In this document: in pieces, positions 40,737 through 49,551 of the stretch
How positions within the stretch are numbered: the stretch's first letter is position 1
Layout of the letters: every line of letters starts with the position of its first letter
NCBI GenBank assembly: GCA_003241785.1
Contig: QFPW01000014.1
Location: forward strand, 56,499 to 120,498
DNA length: 64,000 nt
Source of the DNA: Rhodovulum sulfidophilum
GTDB lineage: Bacteria > Pseudomonadota > Alphaproteobacteria > Rhodobacterales > Rhodobacteraceae
Direction: 5' to 3'
The notes under the pieces: generated by a model
The model's input: the letters and a program-made list of their open reading frames with translations, nothing else
Told to the model about the DNA's origin: nothing
The model's database searches: none
Program-made: the position numbers and the translations under genes

Positions 40737-41429
40737 CTACTTCGCCGGGCCCGCCCGGTCGAGCCGGGCGAGCTCGCGCAGCCATTTGCGGTGATGGCGC
40801 CAGGCCCAGCCGCCGGTGACGGTGCCCCGCGTCATCGCGCTGATCGTGCCCCGGGTCCAGATCGCCGCGTAGACGTGCAGGATGAAGACGCAGATGATCA
40901 GGACCGCCGCGATGGAATGGACGATGGTGGCGACCCGCCGCGCCGGGATCGGCACCAGCCTGTCGAAATACTGCTCCCACATCATGACGCCGGAGACGAC
41001 GAGCACGAGGATGAGGCCGGTCATCGCCCAGAAGACGAATTTCTGCCCGGCGTTGTATTTGCCGAGCTCGGGCAGCCGCTCCTCGTGCCCGTTCAGCATG
41101 TCGTTGGCATGCGCCAGCCAGGTGGCGTCCTCCCGCCGCGGCAGGTTCAGCCGCGCCATGCGCAGGAAGAGCCCGAGGAAGCTCACGACGAGGAGCACCC
41201 CGAGCCAGGGGTGGAGCATCCGCGCTGTCTGCCCGCCGCCGAAGAGCGAGGTCAGGAAGAAGAGCGACGGGTAGAAGAAGCCGAGGCCCGAGACGAGCAG
41301 GAGGATCAGGCAGGAGGCGGTCAGCCAGTGGTTCACCCGGGTCCAAGGGCCATAGCGGCGCACCGAGACCGGAGCCACCGTCTCGATCCGGTCGCCCGAC
41401 TGAGAATAGACGCGCGCCTCGTCGCTCAT
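40737..41429 (-). CDS. fdoI: Formate dehydrogenase gamma subunit, cytochrome b556
   Basis: The membrane anchor of FDH-N/FDH-O type enzymes; it carries two b hemes and passes electrons from formate to the quinone pool. The 230-residue protein has four helices and heme-ligand histidines in RVNHWLTASCLILLLVSGLG, ARMLHPWLGVLLVVSFLGLF, RRVATIVHSIAAVLIICVF and ILHVYAAIWTRGTISAMTRG. It overlaps fdoH by four bases (ATGA). A long frame upstream belongs to fdoH in another phase, so ATG 41429 is the start. Confidence 0.94.
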   Translation of the reverse strand: MSDEARVYSQSGDRIETVAPVSVRRYGPWTRVNHWLTASCLILLLVSGLGFFYPSLFFLTSLFGGGQTARMLHPWLGVLLVVSFLGLFLRMARLNLPRREDATWLAHANDMLNGHEERLPELGKYNAGQKFVFWAMTGLILVLVVSGVMMWEQYFDRLVPIPARRVATIVHSIAAVLIICVFILHVYAAIWTRGTISAMTRGTVTGGWAWRHHRKWLRELARLDRAGPAK

Positions 41430-42394
41430 CGCCGCTCCTCCTCGGTCTCCACGAGATCCTCGGCCTGTTCTTCGTCCGCGGGGCTCACCTCGTTGGCGCG
41501 GGCGAAGAGCCCGTGCAGCGTGGCGCCGATCGCCATCGCGCCCATCGCGGCGAGGCCCACGTATTTGGTGACGCCCTTCCAGGTCTCGACCACCGGCGAG
41601 ATCCGGGGCTCGGCCGGGAGACCCGCGTAGATCCCTGGCTTGTCGGCGTGGTGCAGCACGTACATCACATGCGTGCCGCCGACGCCTTCGGGATCGTAGA
41701 GACCCGCGTTCTCGAAGCCGCGCGACCTGAGGTCGGTGATCCGCTCCTCGGCATGGGCGATCATGTCCTCCTTGGTGCCGAAGGTGATGCATTCGGTCGG
41801 GCAGGCCTTGGCGCAGGCCGGGCCCTGGCCGACCGCGACGCGGTCCGAGCAGAGCGTGCATTTATAGGCGCGGTGCGTGGTCTTGGAGATCCGCGGGATG
41901 TCGAACGGGCAGCCCGAGACGCAATAGCCGCAGCCGATGCAGTTCTCGTGGATGAAATCGACGATCCCGTTGGAGTACTGCACGATCGCGCCCGGCGCCG
42001 GGCAGGCCTTGAGGCAGCCCGGGTCCTCGCAATGCATGCAGCCGTCCTTGCGGATCAGCCATTCGAGGTTGCCGGTCTCCTCGTTCTCCCACTCGGTGAA
42101 CCGCATCAGCGTGAACATCTCGGGCGTGAGGTCGTGCGGGTTCATGTAGGACCCGACGAAATCCTCCATCTCCGGATGGGTGTCGTTCCACTCGACGCAG
42201 GCCGACTGGCAGGCCTTGCAGCCGATGCACTTGGTCACGTCGATCAGCTTCGCGACCTCGGTGAGCCTGCGTTCCGGCGCGGGCAGGTCGAGCGTCGCGG
42301 AGCGGCGCACGACGTCCTCGGGTCCGAAATAGGCGTCGAGCCGCTCGATCGGCGGATTCGACCGCGCGGTGGTCGGGGGCGCCGCTATGGTCAT
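41426..42394 (-). CDS. fdoH: Formate dehydrogenase beta subunit (iron-sulfur)
   Basis: The electron-transfer subunit of respiratory formate dehydrogenase, facing the periplasm and anchored by a C-terminal helix. The 322-residue protein contains four ferredoxin-type clusters: CIGCKACQSACVEWN (Cys56 onward), DGCMHCEDPGCLKACPAPGA, ENCIGCGYCVSGCPFDIPRI, and YKCTLCSDRVAVGQGPACAK with CP. The C-terminal membrane helix is about YVGLAAMGAMAIGATLHGLF. It overlaps fdoG by four bases at its start and fdoI at its end. Confidence 0.95.
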   Translation of the reverse strand: MTIAAPPTTARSNPPIERLDAYFGPEDVVRRSATLDLPAPERRLTEVAKLIDVTKCIGCKACQSACVEWNDTHPEMEDFVGSYMNPHDLTPEMFTLMRFTEWENEETGNLEWLIRKDGCMHCEDPGCLKACPAPGAIVQYSNGIVDFIHENCIGCGYCVSGCPFDIPRISKTTHRAYKCTLCSDRVAVGQGPACAKACPTECITFGTKEDMIAHAEERITDLRSRGFENAGLYDPEGVGGTHVMYVLHHADKPGIYAGLPAEPRISPVVETWKGVTKYVGLAAMGAMAIGATLHGLFARANEVSPADEEQAEDLVETEEERR

Positions 42395-45300
42395 GACGTG
42401 GCCTCCTCGATGGGCGGGGTGGTCTTCTCGATGTTGACGAGGAAGGCCTTGAACTCGGGCGTCTCGACGTTGGCGTCGCCGACGAAGGGCGTGAGCGAGT
42501 TCGGACCGAAGCCCTTGCGCGCCGCGCCGGTGAAGCCCCAGTGCAGCGGAATGCCCACGACGTAGAGCGTTTTCCCGTCGCAGATCATCGGCTTCAGGCG
42601 CTTCGTCACCATCGCCTTGGCCTTGACCGAGCCTCGGTTGGACCAGACCCGGACCCAGTCGCCGCCGGAAAGGCCCTTCTCCGCCGCGAGCTCCTCCGAA
42701 ATCTCAACGAAGAAGGCGGGTTGCAGGACGGCGTTCACCCGGTTGTGCTTCGTCCAGTAGTGGAAGTGCTCGGTCAGGCGGTAGGAGGTCGCGACATAGG
42801 GAAAGGCGTCGGACGTGCCGAGCTGCGCCGCGTCGTCGGGGAAGATCCGCGCCACCGGATTGCCCTTCAGCGCCGGGTTGAGCCAGTTCGCGACCGGGGA
42901 TTCGAAGGGCTCCATATGCGACGGGAACGGCCCGTCGCGCATCATGCCGCGCGAGAAGAGCCGCGAGACCCCCTCGGCGTTCATGATGAAGGGCATCACC
43001 GTGCGCGGATCGGCGGTGGGCGAGATGTCGGGCACGTCGTAGCCCTCCCATTTCTCGCCGGTCCAGGCGATGAGCTTGCGGCTCGGATCCCAGGGCTTGC
43101 CGTCGAGGTCGGCCGAGGCGCGGTTGTAGAGGATGCGCCGGTTCAGCGGCCAGGCGAAGGTCCAGCCCAGATAGGCGCCGGTGGCGTCGGGATCGGAATT
43201 GTCCCGCCGCGCCATGTTGTTGCCGTTCTCGTTGAAGCAGCCGGAGAAGATCCAGCAGGCGGCCATGGTCGAGCCGTCGTCGCGCAGCTGGCTGAAGTTC
43301 AGCACCTGCTTGCCCGGTTCGACGAGGGTCTTGGTCGGATCGGTCGTATCCATGACCGGCCGGAGCGCCCGGCCGTTGATCTCGCGCGCCAGTTCCTCCG
43401 GCGTCGGCTCCTCGGGGTCGGCGTAGTCCCAGGCGAGGTTGACGATCGGGTCGGGGAAGGTCCCGCCCTCGGTCCGGTAGAGCTCGCGCAGCCGCAGGAA
43501 GATCCCCGACATGATCCAGACGTCGTTATGGGCCTCGCCCGGGGGCGTCGCGCCCGGCCAGAACCATTGCAGCCAGCGGCCGGAATTGGTGATCGACCCC
43601 TCGTCCTCGGCGAAGCAGGTCGAGGGCAGCTGGATCACCTCGGTCTGGATCGCCGCCGGATCCACGTCGTTGAAATCGCCGTGGTTTTCCCAGAACCGCG
43701 CGGTCTCCGTCTCGAGCGGGTCCATGGTCACCAGCAGCTTCAGCCTGCCGAGCGCGGCGGTGATCTTCGCGCGGTTGGGGAAGGCGAGGATGGGATTGAA
43801 CCCCTGGCAGAAATAGAGGTTCACCTCGCCGGCGTGCATCATGTCGAACATGCGCAGGATGTCGTAGTTCGCGACGTCGAGCTTCGGCAGGTAGTCGAAG
43901 CACCAGTCGTTCTCCGCCGTCGCATGCTCGCCCCACATCGCCTTGAAGTAGGAGACGATGAACTTGCGATAGTTCTGCCAGTAGCTGGTCTGGTTCGGCC
44001 GCAGCGGCTTGAAGGTCCGCGTCGACATGTAGGTCTCGAAGTCGGTGTCCTTCTCCGTCGGCATGTTGAGATAGCCGGGGAGCAGGTTCGACATGAGCCC
44101 CATGTCCGTGAGGCCCTGGATGTTGGAATGCCCGCGCAGGGCGTTCATCCCGCCGCCGCGCACCCCGATATTGCCGAGGATGAGCTGCAGCATCGCCATG
44201 CCACGGATGTTCTGCGCGCCCTTGGAATGCTGGGTCCAGCCGAGCGCGTACATCGAGGTCATCGTCTTGGTCGGCGAGGCGCATTCGCCGATCATCTCGG
44301 CGATATGCAGGAACTTCTCCTTCGGCGTGCCGCAGATCCGCTCCACCATCTCGGGCGTGTAGGGATCGACATGCGCCTTCAGCAGGTTCCAGACGCAGCG
44401 CGGATCCCGGAGCGTCGGATCGGTGAGCGCGAAGCCGTCCTCGCCGATCTGGTATTCCCAGGAGTCGCGGTCGTAGTCGCGCTTCTCCTCGTCATAGCCG
44501 GTGAAAAGGCCGTCGGACCAGCCGAACTCCTCCTTCACCAGCAGGCTCGCGTTGGTGTAGTTGCGCAGGTATTCCCACTGCACCTTGTCGTTCTCGACGC
44601 ACCAGCGGATCAGCGCCATGAGGAAGGTGATGTCCGAGCCGGGCCGGATCGGCGCGTAGTAATCCGCCACCGAGGCCGTGCGGGTGAAGCGCGGATCGAC
44701 CACGATCAGCCGGGCGCCGCGACGCGCCTTGGCCTCGGTCACCCATTTGAAGCCGCAGGGATGCGCCTCCGCGGCGTTGCCGCCAATGACGACGACGAGG
44801 TCGGTGTTCTTGATGTCCGTCCAGGAGTTGGTCATCGCACCGCGACCGAATGTTGGGGCCAGACTGGCCACCGTCGGTCCGTGTCAGACGCGCGCCTGGT
44901 TATCGAATCCCGCGATGCCGAGGGCCTTGACGACCTTGGTCGTCGCCCAGGCGGTTTCATTGGTGGTGGCCGAGGCGCCGAGGAAGCCCGTCGTCGTCCA
45001 GCGGTTGACCGTCAGGCCCTTCTCGTTGGTGGTGATCAGGTTGGCGTCGCGGTCGTCCTTGAGGGCGCGGGCGATCTTGTCGAAGGCCGCGTCCCAGGTG
45101 ATCGGCTCGAACCGGTCGGATCCGGGGGCGCGGCGCATCGGCTGGCTAAGCCGGGTCTGGGCGCGGACGAAATCCTTGAGCGCGGCGCCCTTCGGGCAGA
45201 GCGTGCCGCGGTTGGTCGGGTGATCCGCGTCCCCCTCGACATGGACGAGCTCCGCCGCGCCCTGGCGCGCGTCGCCCTTCGAATAGAGGATGACGCCGCA

Positions 45301-45480
45301 GGCGACCGAGCAATAGGGGCAGATGTTTCGGGTCTCGGTGGTGGTGAAGAGCTTGAAGGCCCTCACATGGGCGATTTCCGCGGCTTCGGACTCCCCGAAG
45401 CCCATCGCGCCGACCGATGTCGCCGCCACACCCGCGCCGGCGAGCTTCAGGAAGCCCCGCCGCGAGAGGTCCAGGTTCAT
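42391..45480 (-). CDS. fdoG: Selenocysteine-containing formate dehydrogenase alpha subunit
   Basis: The molybdopterin-binding catalytic subunit that oxidises formate to CO2 in the periplasm. The 1029-residue product begins with a Tat signal (SRRGFLKLAGAGVAATSVGA, residues 6-25), then the [4Fe-4S] site ICPYCSVACG (Cys54, 57, 61) and TLCPKGAALKD (Cys95). The in-frame TGA at 44886-44884 is read as Sec199 in FDNQARV-U-HGPTVASLAPTF, matching E. coli FdnG at its Sec196. The rest, including GGNAAEAHPCGFKWVTEAKA and MYALGWTQHSKGAQNIRGMA, is uninterrupted. A standard annotation would split it into two ORFs at the TGA. Confidence 0.97.
44855..44886 (-). promoter_or_regulatory. Bacterial SECIS element for Sec199 of fdoG
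   Basis: On the minus strand TGA (44886-44884) is followed by 11 nt, then the hairpin GG-U-GGCC-AGUCU-GGCC-CC (44872-44855): a six-pair stem with one bulged U and a GU-containing apical loop, as in the E. coli fdnG/fdhF elements recognised by SelB. The stem lies inside codons of the Mo-enzyme domain (VASLAP). Confidence 0.9.
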
Positions 45481-45523
45481 CGCCGTCCTCCTCGTGCCTG
45501 TCCAGTCATAGATGGGTACGAGC

Positions 45524-45554
45524 TTGACGATAGGCTTCTCCTATCGGTCGTCAA
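45524..45554. promoter_or_regulatory. Dyad-symmetric control element upstream of fdoG
   Basis: Outer arms TTGACGA/TCGTCAA and overlapping inner arms GATAGG/CCTATC give a 31-bp imperfect palindrome starting 44 bp before fdoG. On the minus strand TTGACG (45554-45549) is followed after 16 bp by TATCGT (45532-45527), a plausible promoter inside the palindrome. Possible operator for a formate or oxygen regulator; identity unknown. Confidence 0.5.
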
Positions 45555-45609
45555 GTCCTTCGCGGCGCTCCGGATTTCGCCGCGGCGCAGCAAATCCGCG
45601 ACGGCCGGC

Positions 45610-46647
45610 TCACGCGGTCCAGTAGTAGGCGATGTAGCTCTCCCGCGCCCCCACGCCGAGCTCGGCGCGGAACCGGGCCTTGGCCTTGCGGACAAGCGCC
45701 TGTTCGGCGGCGATCCAGACGAAGCGGGACGCCGACCGCGGGGCCGGCCGGTCGCGCAGGTGGTCCCAGAGCGTCTCGCCGCGCTCGCGCACCACCCAGG
45801 TTAGGGTCATCGCGTCGGGGCGGCGCATCTCGCAGGCGTCCGCCGCGCGCGCCACCTCGAGGAAGACCTCGCCGGAGCGGTCCGGTGGCGAGTTCTCGAG
45901 GATGCGCCGGATCGCGGGCAGCGCGGTCTCGTCGCCGGCGAGCAGCATTTCGTCGCCCTCGGGGAAGTCGCCGCTGCCCGGGCCCATGGCGCCGACCACC
46001 TCGCCGCCCTGTGCCGCCCGCGCCCAGCCGGTGGCCCGTCCGCCCTCGTGCTCGAAGAGGTCGAAGGTGAACCGCCCCGCCTCGGGATCGAGCGCGACGA
46101 AGGTGTAGACCGCCCGGTGCAGGCTGTCCGCGCCGGCCGGCCAAACGGTGCGGCCGTCGCCGTCGAGCCGCGGCCAGACCGGCGCGCGGCCCGGGGGCGG
46201 CAGCAGCAGCGAGAAATGCATGCCCTTGCCCTCGGAGAGCGCCCGGGTGCCGGGGCAGTCGAGCTCCACGCGCAGGAAGCTCGGTGCCACGCGCCGCACC
46301 GCGCGGACCGTCGCGGCGTGGAGGTTGAGCGGCGCGGCGTCGCGCCGGATGTCGCCGGTCCAGACCATCGCGCCCGAGACGCCGGGGCTGACGTGGTCGA
46401 GGAGATAGAGCAGGTATTCGCGGACATGGTGCAGCGTCGCCGGATCGCCCGCCTCGACCGAGACCGAAAGGCCGGCCGCGTCGCGCGCGAGCGCGACCCG
46501 CGCGCGCGGGAGCGTCACGACAAGCTCGGAGCGGCTTTCCGCCTCCACGACGAGATCGGCCTCGCGGGCATGCGCCGCGAGATGCGGAACGAGGTCGTCG
46601 GGCAGCGCGGCCTCGACCCGGGCGGCGGCGCGTTCGGGGAAGGTCAT
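45610..46647 (-). CDS. Siderophore-interacting ferric reductase with N-terminal DUF2218
   Basis: A 345-residue cytoplasmic flavoprotein that reduces ferric siderophore to release iron. Residues 1-95 form a DUF2218 domain (LVPHLAAHAREADLVVEAES, LLYLLDHVSPGVSGAMVW). The SIP core follows: ferredoxin-reductase-like FAD domain with GMHFSLLLPPPGRAPVWPRL, RAVYTFVALDPEAGRFTFDL, then the C-terminal domain with LLAGDETALPAIRRILENSP and FVWIAAEQALVRKAKARFRA. It is the last gene of a five-gene uptake operon, overlapping the ATPase gene by four bases. Confidence 0.93.
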   Translation of the reverse strand: MTFPERAAARVEAALPDDLVPHLAAHAREADLVVEAESRSELVVTLPRARVALARDAAGLSVSVEAGDPATLHHVREYLLYLLDHVSPGVSGAMVWTGDIRRDAAPLNLHAATVRAVRRVAPSFLRVELDCPGTRALSEGKGMHFSLLLPPPGRAPVWPRLDGDGRTVWPAGADSLHRAVYTFVALDPEAGRFTFDLFEHEGGRATGWARAAQGGEVVGAMGPGSGDFPEGDEMLLAGDETALPAIRRILENSPPDRSGEVFLEVARAADACEMRRPDAMTLTWVVRERGETLWDHLRDRPAPRSASRFVWIAAEQALVRKAKARFRAELGVGARESYIAYYWTA

Positions 46648-47477
46648 GCCCGGTTCTCCTCGGCGTCGGGCCGCGTCCCGTGCCGGCCGAGCGGCAGCAT
46701 CATCGGCTTGCCCGAGGTCGGATCGGGGATGACCCGGCTCTCGAGGCCGAAGACCTCGCGCACCATCGCCTCGGTCAGCACCGTCTCCGGCGCGCCGGAG
46801 GCGTGGACCCGGCCCCCGACCATCGCGACGAGCACGTCCGCGTAGCGCGCGGCGAGATTGAGATCGTGCAGCACCATGACGATGGTGGTCCCCCGGGCGC
46901 GGTTGAGGTCGGTGAGCAGGTCGAGGACCTCGACCTGATGGCTGATGTCGAGGAAGGTCGTCGGCTCGTCGAGCAGCAGGATGTCGGTCCGCTGGGCGAG
47001 GGCCATGGCGATCCAGACGCGCTGGCGCTGCCCGCCCGAGAGCTCGTCCACCTCGCGCTCGGCGAGCTCGGCGGTCGCCGTCGCCTCCAGCGCGGCGGCG
47101 ACGGCTTCGTCGTCGTCGCGGGTCCAGCGGGCGAGGAAGCCCTGGTGCGGATGGCGGCCGCGGCCGACGAGATCGGCGACCGTGATCCCGTCCGGGGCGA
47201 GCGGCGATTGCGGCAGGAGGCCGAGCTTGCGGGCGACCTCGCGCGGGGGCAGGCGCTGGATTGACTTTCCGTCGAGCAGCACCTCGCCCGCGCCGGGACG
47301 CAGCAGCCGCGAGAGGCAGCGCAGCAGGGTCGATTTCCCGCAGGCGTTGGCGCCGACGATGGCGGTGATCTTGCCGGGCGGCACCGCGAAGCTCAGGTCG
47401 CGCAGGATGGCCGCGTCGCCATAGCCCGCGTCGAGATTTTCGGCTCTCAGCGTCCGGGCCGGAGGTTGGGCGGTCAT
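46644..47477 (-). CDS. Ferric-siderophore ABC transporter ATPase (FecE/FhuC type)
   Basis: A 277-residue ABC ATPase driving siderophore import. Walker A is ITAIVGANACGKSTLLRCLS, the Q-loop is in KLGLLPQSPLAPDGITVADL, and DLVGRGRHPHQGFLARWT is typical of the iron-siderophore branch. Signature: DELSGGQRQRVWIAMALAQR. Walker B: TDILLLDEPTTFLDISHQVE, with the H-loop at MVLHDLNLAARYAD. The C-terminal RVIPDPTSGKPMMLPLGRH is family-like. It overlaps genes on both sides by four bases. Confidence 0.95.
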   Translation of the reverse strand: MTAQPPARTLRAENLDAGYGDAAILRDLSFAVPPGKITAIVGANACGKSTLLRCLSRLLRPGAGEVLLDGKSIQRLPPREVARKLGLLPQSPLAPDGITVADLVGRGRHPHQGFLARWTRDDDEAVAAALEATATAELAEREVDELSGGQRQRVWIAMALAQRTDILLLDEPTTFLDISHQVEVLDLLTDLNRARGTTIVMVLHDLNLAARYADVLVAMVGGRVHASGAPETVLTEAMVREVFGLESRVIPDPTSGKPMMLPLGRHGTRPDAEENRA

Positions 47478-48520
47478 GAGACACCTCCGCTCCGGTTCAC
47501 CCGGACGATCAGATAGAGGAGATAGGGCGCGCCGAGGGCGCCGGTGACGACGCCGACCGGATAGCGGCCCGGCAGCAGGAACTGCCCGGCATAGTCGCCG
47601 CAAAGCACCAGCAGCGCGCCGACGAGGGCGGCGGTGACGAGCGGCGGGCGGCCGGGTCCGACGATGCGCGCGGCGATCGGCCCGGAGAGGAAGGCCACGA
47701 AGGCGATCGGCCCGCTGGCGGCGGTCGCGACCGCGATGAGCGCCACGGCGGCGGCCACGATCAGCGCGCGCGTCGAGCCGAGCCGGACGCCGAGCGCCGC
47801 CGCGGTATCGTCGCCGAGCCGCATCGCGTCGAGATCGCGCGCCCTGGCGAGCAGGAGCCCGCCGCAGAGGCAGAGCGCCACCAGCACCGGGAGCGCCTGG
47901 TTCAGCGTCGCGCCGTTGACGCTGCCGGTCAGCCAGCGCAGCGCCTCCTGCAGCGTCCAGCTCGGGGCGCGCGAGAGGACATAGGCGACGAAGCTCTCGA
48001 GCATGGCCGAGATGCCGATGCCGACGAGGATCAGCCGCGCGCCCGCGACCCCGCGCCGCCAGGACAGGAGATAGATCGCGATGGCGACGCCGAGCCCGGC
48101 CGAGACCGCGAGAATCGAGACCGGCGCGCCGCTCCAGCCGAGGACGACGATGGCGAAGACGGCGGCGGCGCTGGCGCCCCAGCTGATGCCGATGATGTCG
48201 GGGCTCGCCAGCGGATTGCGCAAGAGGGTCTGGAAGACCGCGCCGCCGAGGCCGAAGCTCATCCCGACCAGCGCGGAGAGCAGCGCGCGCGGCAGGCGCA
48301 GTTCACGCACGGCGAAGGTGGCGCCCGGCACCTCCTGGCCCGCGAGGACGCGCAGGACGTCGAGCGGCGGGGTCATCGACTGGCCGAGCGTGAGGGTGAG
48401 CGCCACGCCCGCCGCGATCAGCGCGAGCAGGAGCGCCGCGAGACGCTCGCGCCGGCGCGCGCCCGCGCGTCGGGACGCGGCCACCCGGTCGGTGAGCAGG
48501 GGATCGGCCGCGGCGGTCAC
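47474..48520 (-). CDS. FecCD-family siderophore permease (second)
   Basis: A 348-residue inner-membrane permease of the FecCD/BtuC family with about ten helices. Characteristic sequence: RELRLPRALLSALVGMSFGL, GGAVFQTLLRNPLASPDIIG, WLTGSVNGATLNQALPVLVA, and GPIAFVAFLSGPIAARIVGP, where BtuC-type coupling helices contact the ATPase. The basic N terminus before helix 1 is about 25 residues. It pairs with the upstream permease to make the heterodimeric channel; both starts and stops overlap by ATGA. Confidence 0.94.
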   Translation of the reverse strand: MTAAADPLLTDRVAASRRAGARRRERLAALLLALIAAGVALTLTLGQSMTPPLDVLRVLAGQEVPGATFAVRELRLPRALLSALVGMSFGLGGAVFQTLLRNPLASPDIIGISWGASAAAVFAIVVLGWSGAPVSILAVSAGLGVAIAIYLLSWRRGVAGARLILVGIGISAMLESFVAYVLSRAPSWTLQEALRWLTGSVNGATLNQALPVLVALCLCGGLLLARARDLDAMRLGDDTAAALGVRLGSTRALIVAAAVALIAVATAASGPIAFVAFLSGPIAARIVGPGRPPLVTAALVGALLVLCGDYAGQFLLPGRYPVGVVTGALGAPYLLYLIVRVNRSGGVS

Positions 48521-49551
48521 AGGTCGCGGATCCGGCGCCGGCGGACGATCCAGATGAAGACCGGCGCGCCGAGGAAGGCGGTGAGAATGCCGACGTCGAG
48601 CTCGGACGGGCGCGCCACCAGCCGGCCGAGCACGTCGGCCCCGATGAGCAGAACGGCGCCCGACAGCGCCGAGAAGGGCAGCAGCCAGCGATGGTCGATC
48701 CCGACCAGCAGCCGGCAGAAATGCGGCACCATCAGCCCGACGAAGCCGATCGGCCCGCAGGTCGCCGTGGCCGCGCCGCTCAGCAGCACCGCGCCGAGGG
48801 CGGCGGTGCCCCGGGCGAAGGCGACGCGGCCGCCGAGGCTCGCCGCCGCCTCGTCGCCGAGCGCGAGCAGGTTGAGGCCGCGCGCCGAGAGGAGGCTGAC
48901 CGCGAGGCCCGCGGCGAAGAAGGGCAGCGCGGGCAGGATCGCCTCGTAGGTGGCGCCGCCGACGCCCCCGACCTGCCAGGAGCGGACGCTGCCCGCGATG
49001 TCGTTGCGCGGCAGCAGGATGGCGATGGTGAGCGAGGCCGCGGCGATCGAGGTCGCGGCGCCCGCCAGCGCGAGTTTCAAGGGGGTGGCCCCGCCCCGGC
49101 CGAGCGAGCCGACGGCGTAGACGAACGAGGCCGCGACGCCCGCGCCGAGGATGGCCGTCCAGAGAAAGCCCCGCGTGGAGGTGAGGCCGAACCAGGCGAT
49201 GCCGATCACGACGGCCATCGCCGCGCCCGCGTTGACGCCGAGGATGCCCGGGTCCGCCAGCGGATTGCGCGTGACTCCCTGCATGACCGCGCCCGCGAGG
49301 CCGAGCGCCGCGCCGGCCAGCGCGGCGAGGATCGTGCGCGGCACCCGTGTGGCCACCACCGCCGCCCCGATCGTGTCGGTCTGGCCGCGCAGCCCCGCGA
49401 GGATATCCGCCCAGCCGACGTCGCGCGTGCCGAAGGTGATCGAGAGCGCGCTCGCGAGGGCGAGCGCGCCCAGCACCGCCGCGAGCCAGCCCAGCCGCGC
49501 GGGGCCCGGCCGCCGGAGCGCCCGAACCGTCAGGGCCGGCGCGCCGCTCAT
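48517..49551 (-). CDS. FecCD-family siderophore permease (first)
   Basis: A 344-residue permease of the same family as its neighbour: VVATRVPRTILAALAGAALG, LAGAVMQGVTRNPLADPGIL, GVNAGAAMAVVIGIAWFG, and GPIGFVGLMVPHFCRLLVGI (ATPase-contact region). Together with the second permease it likely forms the translocation pore. Two distinct permeases instead of a homodimer are typical of Fep/Fec-like ferric siderophore systems. It follows the binding-protein gene with a four-base overlap. Confidence 0.94.
   Translation of the reverse strand: MSGAPALTVRALRRPGPARLGWLAAVLGALALASALSITFGTRDVGWADILAGLRGQTDTIGAAVVATRVPRTILAALAGAALGLAGAVMQGVTRNPLADPGILGVNAGAAMAVVIGIAWFGLTSTRGFLWTAILGAGVAASFVYAVGSLGRGGATPLKLALAGAATSIAAASLTIAILLPRNDIAGSVRSWQVGGVGGATYEAILPALPFFAAGLAVSLLSARGLNLLALGDEAAASLGGRVAFARGTAALGAVLLSGAATATCGPIGFVGLMVPHFCRLLVGIDHRWLLPFSALSGAVLLIGADVLGRLVARPSELDVGILTAFLGAPVFIWIVRRRRIRDL

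Noticed and set aside
38493..41630. 1045-codon plus-strand frame
   Set aside because: Antisense shadow of selA, fdhE and fdoI.
44884..44886. TGA apparently ending a 198-codon formate dehydrogenase fragment
   Set aside because: Sequence continuity, homology to known Sec positions and a SECIS hairpin at the correct distance show that it encodes selenocysteine, not a stop or a pseudogene.
42541..45804. Very long open frame on the plus strand (about 1087 codons)
   Set aside because: It is antisense to fdoG and fdoH and exists only because of high third-position GC; its translation is Arg/Gly/Ala-rich with no domain.
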